Shown: piece by piece, positions 1 through 4,824 of the stretch | How positions within the stretch are numbered: the stretch's first letter is position 1 | Layout: every line of letters starts with the position of its first letter | NCBI GenBank assembly: GCA_003663525.1 | Contig: QMUF01000059.1 | Coordinates: 1 to 8,404 of the forward strand | Length of the DNA: 8,404 nt | Origin: Thermococci archaeon | GTDB taxonomy: Archaea; Methanobacteriota_B; Thermococci; Thermococcales; Thermococcaceae | Direction of reading: 5' to 3' | Notes under the pieces: generated by a model | Told to the model about the DNA's origin: nothing | The model's input: only the letters and a program-made list of their open reading frames with translations | The model's database searches: none | Position numbers and translations under genes: made by a program

Positions 1-302
1 GGATAGTATATAAGTTTAGTTCAGTTGAAGGACAAAATGTTATTTATCCTACTGATCTTTACAAAATTCCAGAATTTGTCTTTAGGTATTTCATGGAGGC
101 AAAAAACAAAGGCGTTAAAGGTATCGTAGTTCTTGAAGGGCTCGAATTTTTGAGAGTTTACAATGATTTTCAATCAATTGCGAAAATGATGGCTTCTGTT
201 AGAGATTACGTGTTTTCCCATAATGGTGCTCTCATAGTGGTTTTGAGTAAAGAAGCATGGGATGAAAGGGAGTTTAACCCGTTAATTAGACTGCTTACGT
301 AG
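1..302 (+). CDS. DUF835-domain protein, C-terminal part (5' end outside window)
   Basis: This is the end of a gene that enters the window already open; the reading frame is set by the codon at position 3 and ends in TAG at 300-302, giving about 99 visible residues. The visible part matches the DUF835 pattern as I know it: a hydrophobic strand and acidic turn (GIVVLEGLEFL), a helical stretch (FQSIAKMMASVRDYV), then a second strand (GALIVVLSKEAWDE) and a short C-terminal helix. DUF835 is common in Thermococcales, often at the C-terminus of larger soluble or membrane-anchored proteins, and has no proven biochemical role. The in-frame ATG at 93 has no Shine-Dalgarno site and lies inside the domain, so it is not taken as the start. 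The gene converges on the tRNA-Arg gene, only 7 nt beyond its stop codon. Family assignment is fairly secure; function is unknown. Confidence 0.75.
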   Translation, partial: IVYKFSSVEGQNVIYPTDLYKIPEFVFRYFMEAKNKGVKGIVVLEGLEFLRVYNDFQSIAKMMASVRDYVFSHNGALIVVLSKEAWDEREFNPLIRLLT

Positions 303-309
303 AGGGTTC

Positions 310-387
310 TGGCGGACCGGCCGGGATTTGAACCCGGGACCTTCGGCTTAGGAGGCCGATGCCCTATCCTAGCTAGGCTACCGGTCC
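310..387 (-). tRNA. tRNA-Arg, anticodon CCT (reads AGG), CCA encoded
   Basis: Read on the minus strand the region folds into a complete cloverleaf. The 7-bp acceptor stem is GGACCGG (381-387) with CCGGTCC (314-320). The D stem is GCCT/GGGC with a terminal U-G pair. The anticodon stem is TCGGC/GCCGA around the loop CTCCTAA (348-354), which places CCT at 350-352. A 5-nt variable region follows, then the T stem CCGGG/CCCGG around TTCAAAT, discriminator G at 313 and an encoded CCA at 310-312. No intron is present. AGG is normally a frequent arginine codon in Thermococcales, so this should be a heavily used tRNA. It has its own TATA promoter at 417-425. No T-run follows the CCA end before the convergent DUF835 gene, so the 3' end is probably made by processing rather than by termination at that point. 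Confidence 0.97.
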
Positions 388-416
388 ACTCCCGTTTTCT
401 ATCCTCCCCTCCTCTC

Positions 417-431
417 TTATAAATATTGTGT
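417..431 (-). promoter_or_regulatory. Promoter of tRNA-Arg (TATA box with BRE)
   Basis: On the minus strand TATTTATAA (417-425) lies about 30 nt upstream of the mature tRNA 5' end at 387, as expected for an archaeal TATA box with a short precursor leader. The A-rich ACACAA immediately upstream (426-431) is a plausible BRE. The outer arm of the inverted repeat at 429-450 touches this BRE, so a protein bound there could affect tRNA transcription. Confidence 0.7.
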
Positions 432-450
432 TAAACCATTCTGTTTAACA
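429..450. promoter_or_regulatory. Perfect inverted repeat between divergent promoters, candidate operator
   Basis: TGTTAAAC (429-436) and GTTTAACA (443-450) are exact reverse complements separated by the 6 nt CATTCT. The repeat lies in the 117-nt gap between tRNA-Arg and the Lrp/AsnC gene, abuts the tRNA BRE, and ends about 7 nt upstream of the BRE/TATA of the lrp gene. Dimeric HTH regulators bind sites of this architecture. A site just upstream of the BRE would fit activation by, or autoregulation of, the adjacent Lrp. The repeat is seen directly; the role and the binding protein are inferred. Confidence 0.5.
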
Positions 451-456
451 AAAATC

Positions 457-471
457 CAAGAGTATTTAAAG
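457..471 (+). promoter_or_regulatory. Promoter of the Lrp/AsnC gene
   Basis: CAAGAG (457-462) followed by TATTTAAAG (463-471) reads as BRE plus TATA box. Transcription would begin about 25 nt downstream, near 490, leaving a leader of roughly 15 nt before the ATG at 505. That TSS lies practically at the GTG at 493, which argues against GTG as the start codon. Confidence 0.65.
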
Positions 472-504
472 TCTTCTTCAAATTTTTCTCTGGTGGGAAG
501 GAAA

Positions 505-948
505 ATGGTAGATGAACTTGATAGAAAGATAATCTCAATTCTCCAAAAAGATGCTAGGTTGTCTTACAGAGAAATAGCCAAGAAGTTGGGCATTGCTGTT
601 GGTACAGTTTATAACAGACTTAAAAAGCTGGAGGAGGAAGAGGTAATCTTAGGGTTCGCACCAAAGCTCGACTATAATAAGTTGGGATACGATTTGACAA
701 CAATCATAGGGGTCAGGGCTCAGGGGAAAAGAATAATCGAAATTGAGAAGGAGATAGCTAATGATCCTCATGTGGCCTCTGTATATGATGTAACTGGTGA
801 ATATGACATAATAGTGATTGCAAAATTTAGAGGACGAGAAGATATGAACAAATTTGTAAAAAAGCTTCTCAGAATAGATGGTGTGGAAAAAACCTACACT
901 CATGTTGCCATGGATGTAGTAAAAGAGGATTTCACGTTAGAGGTTTAG
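505..948 (+). CDS. Lrp/AsnC-family transcriptional regulator
   Basis: A 147-residue protein of typical Lrp/AsnC length. Residues about 3-50 form the N-terminal helix-turn-helix (LDRKIISILQKDARLS, then YREIAKKLGIAVGTVYNRLKKLE). Residues about 65-140 form the RAM/ligand-binding alpha-beta domain with the usual VTGEYDIIV signature near 96-104. Such proteins assemble as dimers up to octamers and bind DNA in the nucleoid, often controlled by an amino acid or another small molecule; the effector here cannot be told from sequence. The start ATG 505 is preferred over an in-frame GTG at 493 because GGTGG (492-496) is well placed as Shine-Dalgarno for 505 and GTG 493 lies within it. The 3' end overlaps the convergent 116-aa gene by 12 nt. 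The inverted repeat at 429-450 may be its own operator. Family call is very secure; the target genes are unknown. Confidence 0.93.
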   Translation: MVDELDRKIISILQKDARLSYREIAKKLGIAVGTVYNRLKKLEEEEVILGFAPKLDYNKLGYDLTTIIGVRAQGKRIIEIEKEIANDPHVASVYDVTGEYDIIVIAKFRGREDMNKFVKKLLRIDGVEKTYTHVAMDVVKEDFTLEV

Positions 949-1287
949 GAAGGTATCTATAAAACGTTTAGCAAGACTTTGAACACTCTCTGCTGGAAGT
1001 TTCACCCTCTTTCCATTTACTGTTCCGTCAAAAATTAGTGGAGTGGGGTTTAGAGTTTTTATTACTTCGAATTCTTTATTCTTTTTGAGAGTTTCTTTAA
1101 GAACTTGCTTGTACTCTTCCAAAGATACTATTTTTATAATTCCCTCAATTTTTATGTTTTCCCCACATTCTTCAATTGGGCAGATGAATCTAAATTTCTC
1201 ATTTAAGCCTGTTTCTACCATTATGCTTTTTCCCATTACATTATATATCATAAATCTATCTTCTTTGTGAATATTTTCGGGTTCCAT
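937..1287 (-). CDS. Conserved-looking hypothetical protein (116 aa)
   Basis: I do not recognise this protein. It is a soluble alpha/beta-type chain of 116 residues without signal peptide or membrane segments, starting MEPENIHKEDRFMIYNVM. It has only two cysteines in a CPIEEC arrangement (residues 36 and 41), too few on their own for a zinc ribbon, though a pair from each subunit of a dimer could bind a metal. The C-terminal half (PTPLIFDGTVNGKRV, then LPAESVQSLAKRFI) looks structured. The ATG at 1287 is chosen over an in-frame TTG at 1317 because GGAGGA (plus strand 1295-1300) sits 7 nt upstream of it. It follows the GfcR-like gene by 26 nt on the same strand, so the two are probably cotranscribed. 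Its 3' end overlaps the lrp gene by 12 nt tail to tail. Confidence 0.8.
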   Translation of the reverse strand: MEPENIHKEDRFMIYNVMGKSIMVETGLNEKFRFICPIEECGENIKIEGIIKIVSLEEYKQVLKETLKKNKEFEVIKTLNPTPLIFDGTVNGKRVKLPAESVQSLAKRFIDTFLNL

Positions 1288-1313
1288 AATGTGGTCCTCC
1301 AAAATTAATAAAT

Positions 1314-2027
1314 TCAAAGGTGAATCATGGCATCTACAGGAATCTTATATTCCTCTTTTATTCTATCAATCACGCTACCGACGCTTATAAGGAAGAACAT
1401 CCCAACTGGAGTAGTATTGGCCTGTTTACACATCTCTAGCAAAGCTTTTTGGGTCTCTCCACTTCTCACTACATCATCAACTATGAGTATATTTTCTCCT
1501 TTTTTAATGGCCCAATGAGGTAGATAGAGTGTCATAACACTTCCTGAGGAACTTGAGACATAATTTACTTCATAGAACTTTTCTACACCCACTTCTCTCT
1601 TTTTCTTGGCATATACAACGTCAACTCCAAGTTCATTTCCAATATGAATTGCCAGAGGAATACCATCTGTAGCTGCTGTAAGTATCTTGTCTATTTTCTT
1701 GTCTCTATACTTTGAAGCAATACTCTCTGCTATAAGGTTCATTAGATCGTTGTCACTAAGAATTTTCAAATTGTCAAATAGCCCGTGTTTGTCGAATATT
1801 ATTCTACGTTTTACTTCCTCTTCTAGATTCACATAGGGTGAGAGAACTTTTATCAGTTCTCTCGTTCTCTGTGTGCTTGGGAGAACTTTTCCTCTCACGT
1901 ACCGGTTTAACACTGTGATAGGAAGGCCGGTGATTCGTGATAACTCCTCATAAGTATAATTCTTTTTCAAAAGCCTTAGAACTCTAATAACTCGGAGTTT
2001 TTCTTTGACCGCCTCTATTTGACTCAA
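1314..2027 (-). CDS. gfcR: GfcR-like regulator: HTH fused to orotate-PRTase-like domain
   Basis: A 237-residue two-domain protein. Residues about 10-50 form a helix-turn-helix (YTYEELSRITGLPITVLNRYV). Residues about 75-237 form a type I phosphoribosyltransferase fold, with TAATDGIPLA (117-126) and the PRPP-loop signature ILIVDDVVRSGET (180-192). This arrangement is that of the archaeal PyrE-like/GfcR family. In haloarchaea GfcR activates glycolytic genes and is thought to sense a phosphorylated metabolite; in Thermococcales the known sugar regulators are of the TrmB type, so the targets here are open. The usual Thr/Ser-Gly-x-Thr loop is kept as RSGET with both Asp residues, so PRPP binding looks possible, but catalysis should not be assumed. 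The start is TTG at 2027, with GGAGGTG (plus strand 2033-2039) 5 nt upstream; no ATG lies nearby. It leads the 116-aa gene. The symbol reflects family membership, not proven function. Confidence 0.85.
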   Translation of the reverse strand: MSQIEAVKEKLRVIRVLRLLKKNYTYEELSRITGLPITVLNRYVRGKVLPSTQRTRELIKVLSPYVNLEEEVKRRIIFDKHGLFDNLKILSDNDLMNLIAESIASKYRDKKIDKILTAATDGIPLAIHIGNELGVDVVYAKKKREVGVEKFYEVNYVSSSSGSVMTLYLPHWAIKKGENILIVDDVVRSGETQKALLEMCKQANTTPVGMFFLISVGSVIDRIKEEYKIPVDAMIHL

Positions 2028-2067
2028 GTTCCCACCTCCGTTGGTATATAGTATTGACAGAAAAATG

Positions 2068-2083
2068 TATAAATATGTTTCGG
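2068..2083 (-). promoter_or_regulatory. Promoter of the gfcR-like gene
   Basis: On the minus strand CCGAAAC followed by ATATTTATA is a near-ideal archaeal BRE-TATA pair. The predicted TSS is about 25 nt downstream, near 2045, giving a leader of about 18 nt that contains the Shine-Dalgarno site before the TTG start at 2027. The gfcR-like pair therefore seems to be its own transcription unit, although read-through from the SRP54 operon is possible because only 8 nt separate the YkgJ-like stop codon from this promoter and no strong T-run precedes it. Confidence 0.7.
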
Positions 2084-2090
2084 TTAGAGG

Positions 2091-2615
2091 TCAAATTATA
2101 AGATTTTTTGGTTTATAATGGGTATTTGAAATGCCTAACTTGTGTCTATATTCTTCGATAACGCTTCCAAAGTATTGAATGATAAAATTGCCCGTAATTG
2201 ATTCTCCATTAGGATTATTAATACCTTTACAAAAGGAATCTTCTTTAACGTATATCTCTAGGGCCATACCATGTTTAATTAAAACAAATGGATAAAGCCT
2301 GCATGCAAGGGGGCGATGAGAGTAAATCTTGCATTTGTAGTCATCTCCGAGAAAGACACAGCCACCATCAAACGGCCGTTTTTTCAATCCATATCCCAAG
2401 AACTTGTCACCTCGGTAGAACATTTTCTCATAATCTACGAACTCCCATGCATTATATCCGAGCTCTTCTATTTTGGCAATATCTTCATCTCTTAGAGGAA
2501 TGTCGAGTTCGATACAACACCTAGCACACTTTGGTAGGCATGTAAATTTAAAAGAAGGATCACTTTCAATCTGAAGGGTGTCTAGATATACCGTAGCTAC
2601 CCATCTTTTTTTCAC
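2091..2615 (-). CDS. YkgJ-family cysteine cluster (CxxCC) metal-binding protein
   Basis: A 174-residue cytosolic protein with eight cysteines in the pattern of the YkgJ/CxxCC family: CLPKCARCC (C26, C30, C33, C34), GGCVFL (C86), KCKIYSHRPLACRLYP (C95, C105) and FCKG (C129). The spacing, the RPLACRLYP stretch and the length fit the family, which is annotated as binding zinc or an Fe-S cluster; the biochemical role in archaea is not settled. The start is GTG at 2615, supported by GAGGTGAT (plus strand 2622-2629) placed 6 nt upstream; that Shine-Dalgarno site overlaps the TGA of the preceding RAM gene. Only 12 nt separate the two genes, so it is the third gene of an apparent operon SRP54-RAM-YkgJ. 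Base use resembles its neighbours and nothing suggests transfer. Confidence 0.85.
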   Translation of the reverse strand: MKKRWVATVYLDTLQIESDPSFKFTCLPKCARCCIELDIPLRDEDIAKIEELGYNAWEFVDYEKMFYRGDKFLGYGLKKRPFDGGCVFLGDDYKCKIYSHRPLACRLYPFVLIKHGMALEIYVKEDSFCKGINNPNGESITGNFIIQYFGSVIEEYRHKLGISNTHYKPKNLII

Positions 2616-2627
2616 CTTTTTATCACC

Positions 2628-2867
2628 TCAGCTCCCGTAGGAGCTAGCTATTAATGTTTCAGTCATTTCTATTTCTTTTATTCGCCTTAGGATATCGTCA
2701 TGAAACTCATCAAGGCCCTTAATGTTCTCTACTTCAACTCGAATTATGAGGTCATATTCTCCATAGACCTTGTAGACTTCTTTAACTTGAGGGAGTTTAC
2801 TTAACTTCTCATATACTATGTCTTCGTTTCCGGGCTTAACAATAATCAAGACGAAAACCTCTATCAT
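2628..2867 (-). CDS. Stand-alone Lrp/AsnC ligand-binding (RAM) domain protein
   Basis: This 79-residue protein covers just the alpha-beta RAM domain of Lrp/AsnC regulators: a strand (IEVFVLIIVKPG), a helix (EDIVYEKLSKLPQV), the turn with VYGEYDLIIRV (residues 34-44), and a second helix with the final strand (EMTETLIASSYG). It has no helix-turn-helix. Such single-domain proteins are known in Thermococcales and form ring-like oligomers that bind amino acids. They may act as amino-acid sensors or co-assemble with full-length Lrp proteins. The ATG start overlaps the SRP54 stop as ATGA, which indicates translational coupling. Its partner cannot be told from sequence; the full-length Lrp at 505-948 has a similar GEYD turn and is one candidate. 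Family call secure, function inferred. Confidence 0.9.
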   Translation of the reverse strand: MIEVFVLIIVKPGNEDIVYEKLSKLPQVKEVYKVYGEYDLIIRVEVENIKGLDEFHDDILRRIKEIEMTETLIASSYGS

Positions 2868-4210
2868 ATACCAAACCCTCCCATGTTAAACCTCTTAGCC
2901 ATCTTGGCCAATTTTCTTTTGTCCATACTCCTAAAGAACTTTTTCATTTGATTGTATTGATTAATCAATTCTTTTACATCTTTCGTAGTTGTGCCTGATC
3001 CTCGGGCTATTCTTTTTATTCGTGAATAGTTTATTATTTCAGGATTTTCAAGCTCTTCTTCCGTCATGGAGTCCATTATGACTTTAAATTTCTTTAATCT
3101 GACTTCACTCATTCTTACCATTTCATCAGGGAGGGAATATCCCATTCCGGGGATCATTTTTAGAATTTGTTGCAGAGGTCCCATTTTTTTCATGGCCTCA
3201 AGCTGGGTGTACATGTCTTTGAGATTGAATTTTCCTTTGAGGAATTTTTCCATGTCTTTCTCTTTGAACTCTACTTCCTTACTCAATTCTTCAAATTTCT
3301 CTAACAATCCTTGAATATCTCCGAGTCCTAAAAGTCTAGAAACAAATCTTTTTGGATCGAAGGGCTCAAGGTCATCTATCTTCTCTCCTACTCCTATGCA
3401 TTTTATGGGTGCTCCAGTGGCGACCACTGCAGATAGGGCCCCTCCACCTTTTGCAGAGCCGTCAAGTTTTGTGACTATTATTGACCCAATTGGAGTGGCC
3501 TCTTTGAAAGCCAGAGCTTGGTTGTATGCTTGCTGTCCAATTGTACCATCTATTATAAGGATCACTTCGTGGGGATTTATAGTGCTGCTTATCTGTCTCA
3601 TTTCTTCAATAAGGCCTTTTTCTTCCTTATGTCTTCCTGCAGAGTCAACTATTATTACATCCACTTCTTTCTTTTTGAAGTATTCCACACCCTCTTTTGC
3701 GAGTTTTATGGCATTTTTTTCCTCTGGATTTCCGAATACTTCAATCCCATATGGTTCTACAAGCTGTTTAAGTTGCTGGTATGCACCAGGACGCCATGTA
3801 TCTGAGCATACTACTCCGATTTTGTATCCATGTTTTTGGAAATATCGGCTCAACTTTGCCACGCTCGTAGTCTTTCCGGATCCTTGAATTCCTACAGTTA
3901 AAAGAACAGTTGGTTTTGCTTTTATCTGGATAGGTTTGGCCTCTTTCCCCAAAAAGTTCGTAAGTTCCTCATAGACTATTTTTACTATGTGCTCTTTTTT
4001 AGAAACACCTGCAGGAGGTTTTTCTTCCAAGGCCCGTTTCTCTATTTTTTTTGTTAAATCAAGAACAAGACGAACATTAACATCACTTGTTATTAATGCT
4101 CTCTGAATATCTCTAACAACATCTCTCACAAGGGCCTTATCCACAGTACTGGCACGTGCAAGTTTTTTCAATGCATTATTCAATGATTGTCCCAGTTTAT
4201 CCAATACCAT
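2864..4210 (-). CDS. srp54: Signal recognition particle 54 kDa protein, SRP54 GTPase
   Basis: SRP54 binds signal sequences emerging from the ribosome and, with 7S RNA and the receptor FtsY, delivers them to the Sec translocon. The 448 residues contain all three domains. The N helical bundle is about 1-95. The G domain is about 96-295, with the P-loop GIQGSGKTTS (107-116), DTWRPGA (127-133), DSAGRH (179-184, with Ser where Thr is common) and TKLDGSAKGGGA (237-248). The methionine-rich M domain is about 298-448, with the RNA-binding RIARGSGT segment near 390-397. The ATG at 4210 (MVLDKLGQ) is preferred over the ATG at 4222: GGTGGAG lies just upstream of 4210, the predicted TSS lies close to 4222, and the SRP54 N-terminus I recall from Pyrococcus begins MVLDKLGQ. 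It heads the operon with the RAM and YkgJ-like genes. The 7S RNA is not in this window. Confidence 0.97.
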   Translation of the reverse strand: MVLDKLGQSLNNALKKLARASTVDKALVRDVVRDIQRALITSDVNVRLVLDLTKKIEKRALEEKPPAGVSKKEHIVKIVYEELTNFLGKEAKPIQIKAKPTVLLTVGIQGSGKTTSVAKLSRYFQKHGYKIGVVCSDTWRPGAYQQLKQLVEPYGIEVFGNPEEKNAIKLAKEGVEYFKKKEVDVIIVDSAGRHKEEKGLIEEMRQISSTINPHEVILIIDGTIGQQAYNQALAFKEATPIGSIIVTKLDGSAKGGGALSAVVATGAPIKCIGVGEKIDDLEPFDPKRFVSRLLGLGDIQGLLEKFEELSKEVEFKEKDMEKFLKGKFNLKDMYTQLEAMKKMGPLQQILKMIPGMGYSLPDEMVRMSEVRLKKFKVIMDSMTEEELENPEIINYSRIKRIARGSGTTTKDVKELINQYNQMKKFFRSMDKRKLAKMAKRFNMGGFGI

Positions 4211-4241
4211 TTTCTCCACCATACATAAAAGGCGTATGTGG

Positions 4242-4257
4242 GTTTATATCTCTTTTG
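4242..4257 (-). promoter_or_regulatory. Promoter of the SRP54 operon
   Basis: On the minus strand CAAAAGAG is followed by ATATAAAC, a BRE-TATA pair with the TATA centre near 4246. The expected TSS is about 4220-4222, so the leader before ATG 4210 would be about 10 nt and would contain the GGTGGAG Shine-Dalgarno site. Confidence 0.65.
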
Positions 4258-4506
4258 AAACAGTGAGATCCATCATAAGTATCTTAAGTGACAATATTCC
4301 AAAGGCAAAAAATGTATGCATTTGTTTAAAAAACACCTTTGAAACCTTTTTGGTTCTCCAAGTTTGTACATTGAAGATTAAATCCACTCATTTAGCTTTT
4401 TTCTGAAATTTTGGATTTTATTGTTCATTTAGGGCCATAATAGAGCTGATAACGTTTTTAGGCTCAATAACGTTAATATTGATTGAGAAAATAAAGAAAA
4501 GAGTTT

Positions 4507-4626
4507 GGAGGTGAGAGAAATGAGATTATTTCAAGGCTTTATGATTATCTCTATCTTAGGGAATTTGGAAGGAAAAAGAAAAAGCCAGTAATTGAAGGGT
4601 TCTCATATATTGAACACTTATATTGA
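4507..4626 (+). pseudogene. Small gene remnant with intact RBS, apparently frameshifted after the start codon
   Basis: GGAGGTGAG (4507-4515) is a near-perfect Shine-Dalgarno site placed before ATG at 4520, but that frame closes after 23 codons. One base out of phase, from 4522, an open stretch of 34 codons runs to TGA at 4624-4626. Its composition looks protein-like: ISRLYDYLYLREFGRKKKKP, then a segment ending in FSYIEHLY. A single-base deletion just after the ATG would explain the mismatch and would restore a protein of about 36 residues. TTAATATT (4473-4480) could be a TATA box. Beyond the TGA the same frame stays open for about 25 more codons. I do not recognise the product; it may be a truncated N-terminus of a larger lost gene. 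It could also be chance, given the short length. Confidence 0.35.
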
Positions 4627-4713
4627 GTTAACTCTGTTCCTTTTGTCTCTTTTCCCAATGTGAGAACGTCAAAAGCACTGATGATTGATGTCATTGCCAT
4701 TACTACATGAAAA

Positions 4714-4733
4714 CCTCTCCCTTCAGGGCAAGG
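4714..4733 (+). repeat. Imperfect hairpin resembling an IS200/IS605 (tnpB) right end
   Basis: CCT-CT-CCC-TTCA-GGG-CA-AGG forms a stem of 3 bp, a 2-nt mismatch and 3 bp around a TTCA loop. Hairpins of the type CCC-TTCA-GGG just after the stop of tnpB are typical of the right end of IS200/IS605 elements, where they also overlap the guide RNA. Here the upstream coding sequence is not intact and the stem has mismatches, so if it is an IS end it is an old relict. Resemblance only; no target-site or left end was identified. Confidence 0.3.
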
Positions 4734-4765
4734 AAGGCATCTTCATTTTTGATTCTTCGAACAAA

Positions 4766-4790
4766 TGTTTAATAAACACTTTTTTAAACA
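4766..4790 (+). promoter_or_regulatory. Promoter region of the DUF89 gene with a 13-nt palindrome
   Basis: TGTTTAATAAACA (4766-4778) is a perfect palindrome around a central A, and TTTTTAAAC (4781-4789) follows directly. Either AT element could be the TATA box: the first gives a TSS near 4797, the second one near 4811. The palindrome could also be an operator overlapping the promoter. Which one is used cannot be decided from sequence. Confidence 0.45.
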
Positions 4791-4824
4791 TGCTGTAATA
4801 ATCTAAAGTTGGGGAGGATAAGAA

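Larger units (their letters stand above)
4258..4765. other. AT-rich intergenic stretch with decayed elements, no intact gene
   Basis: About 500 nt between the divergent SRP54 promoter and the DUF89 gene promoter. It is very AT-rich in 4258-4500, with short frames closed by frequent stops on both strands. It contains a 14-nt AT-rich motif at 4323-4336 that recurs with one mismatch at 4766-4779, two copies of TAACGTT at 4450-4456 and 4468-4474, a small broken gene with a good ribosome binding site (4507-4626), and an imperfect hairpin resembling an IS200/IS605 right end (4714-4733). Together these suggest that decayed mobile or accessory DNA lies here. I see no tRNA, CRISPR array or convincing C/D-box RNA in it. 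Confidence 0.5.

Noticed and set aside
649..903. 84-codon open frame on the minus strand within the lrp gene
   Set aside because: Antisense to a well-supported Lrp coding sequence, without ribosome binding site and with shadow-type composition.
3066..3314. 82-codon plus-strand frame in the SRP54 M domain
   Set aside because: Antisense shadow of the SRP54 coding sequence, without translation signals.
3396..3887. 163-codon open frame on the plus strand
   Set aside because: It lies entirely antisense to the SRP54 GTPase domain, has no Shine-Dalgarno site, and its composition is that of a shadow frame.
4338..4360. Small hairpin AACC-TTTTT-GGTT as a possible terminator or RNA structure
   Set aside because: Only four base pairs with a T loop, which is expected by chance in this AT-rich stretch.
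4678..4690. Possible C box of a C/D sRNA (CTGATGATTGATG)
   Set aside because: No D, C' or D' boxes at suitable distances on this strand, so no sRNA is called.
4551..4700. 49-codon minus-strand frame starting MAMTSIISAFDVLTLGKETK
   Set aside because: It looks partly protein-like but has no Shine-Dalgarno site, ends in a low-complexity Phe run caused by the A-rich opposite strand, and overlaps the plus-strand remnant. Kept only as a possibility that the relict region once coded on this strand.
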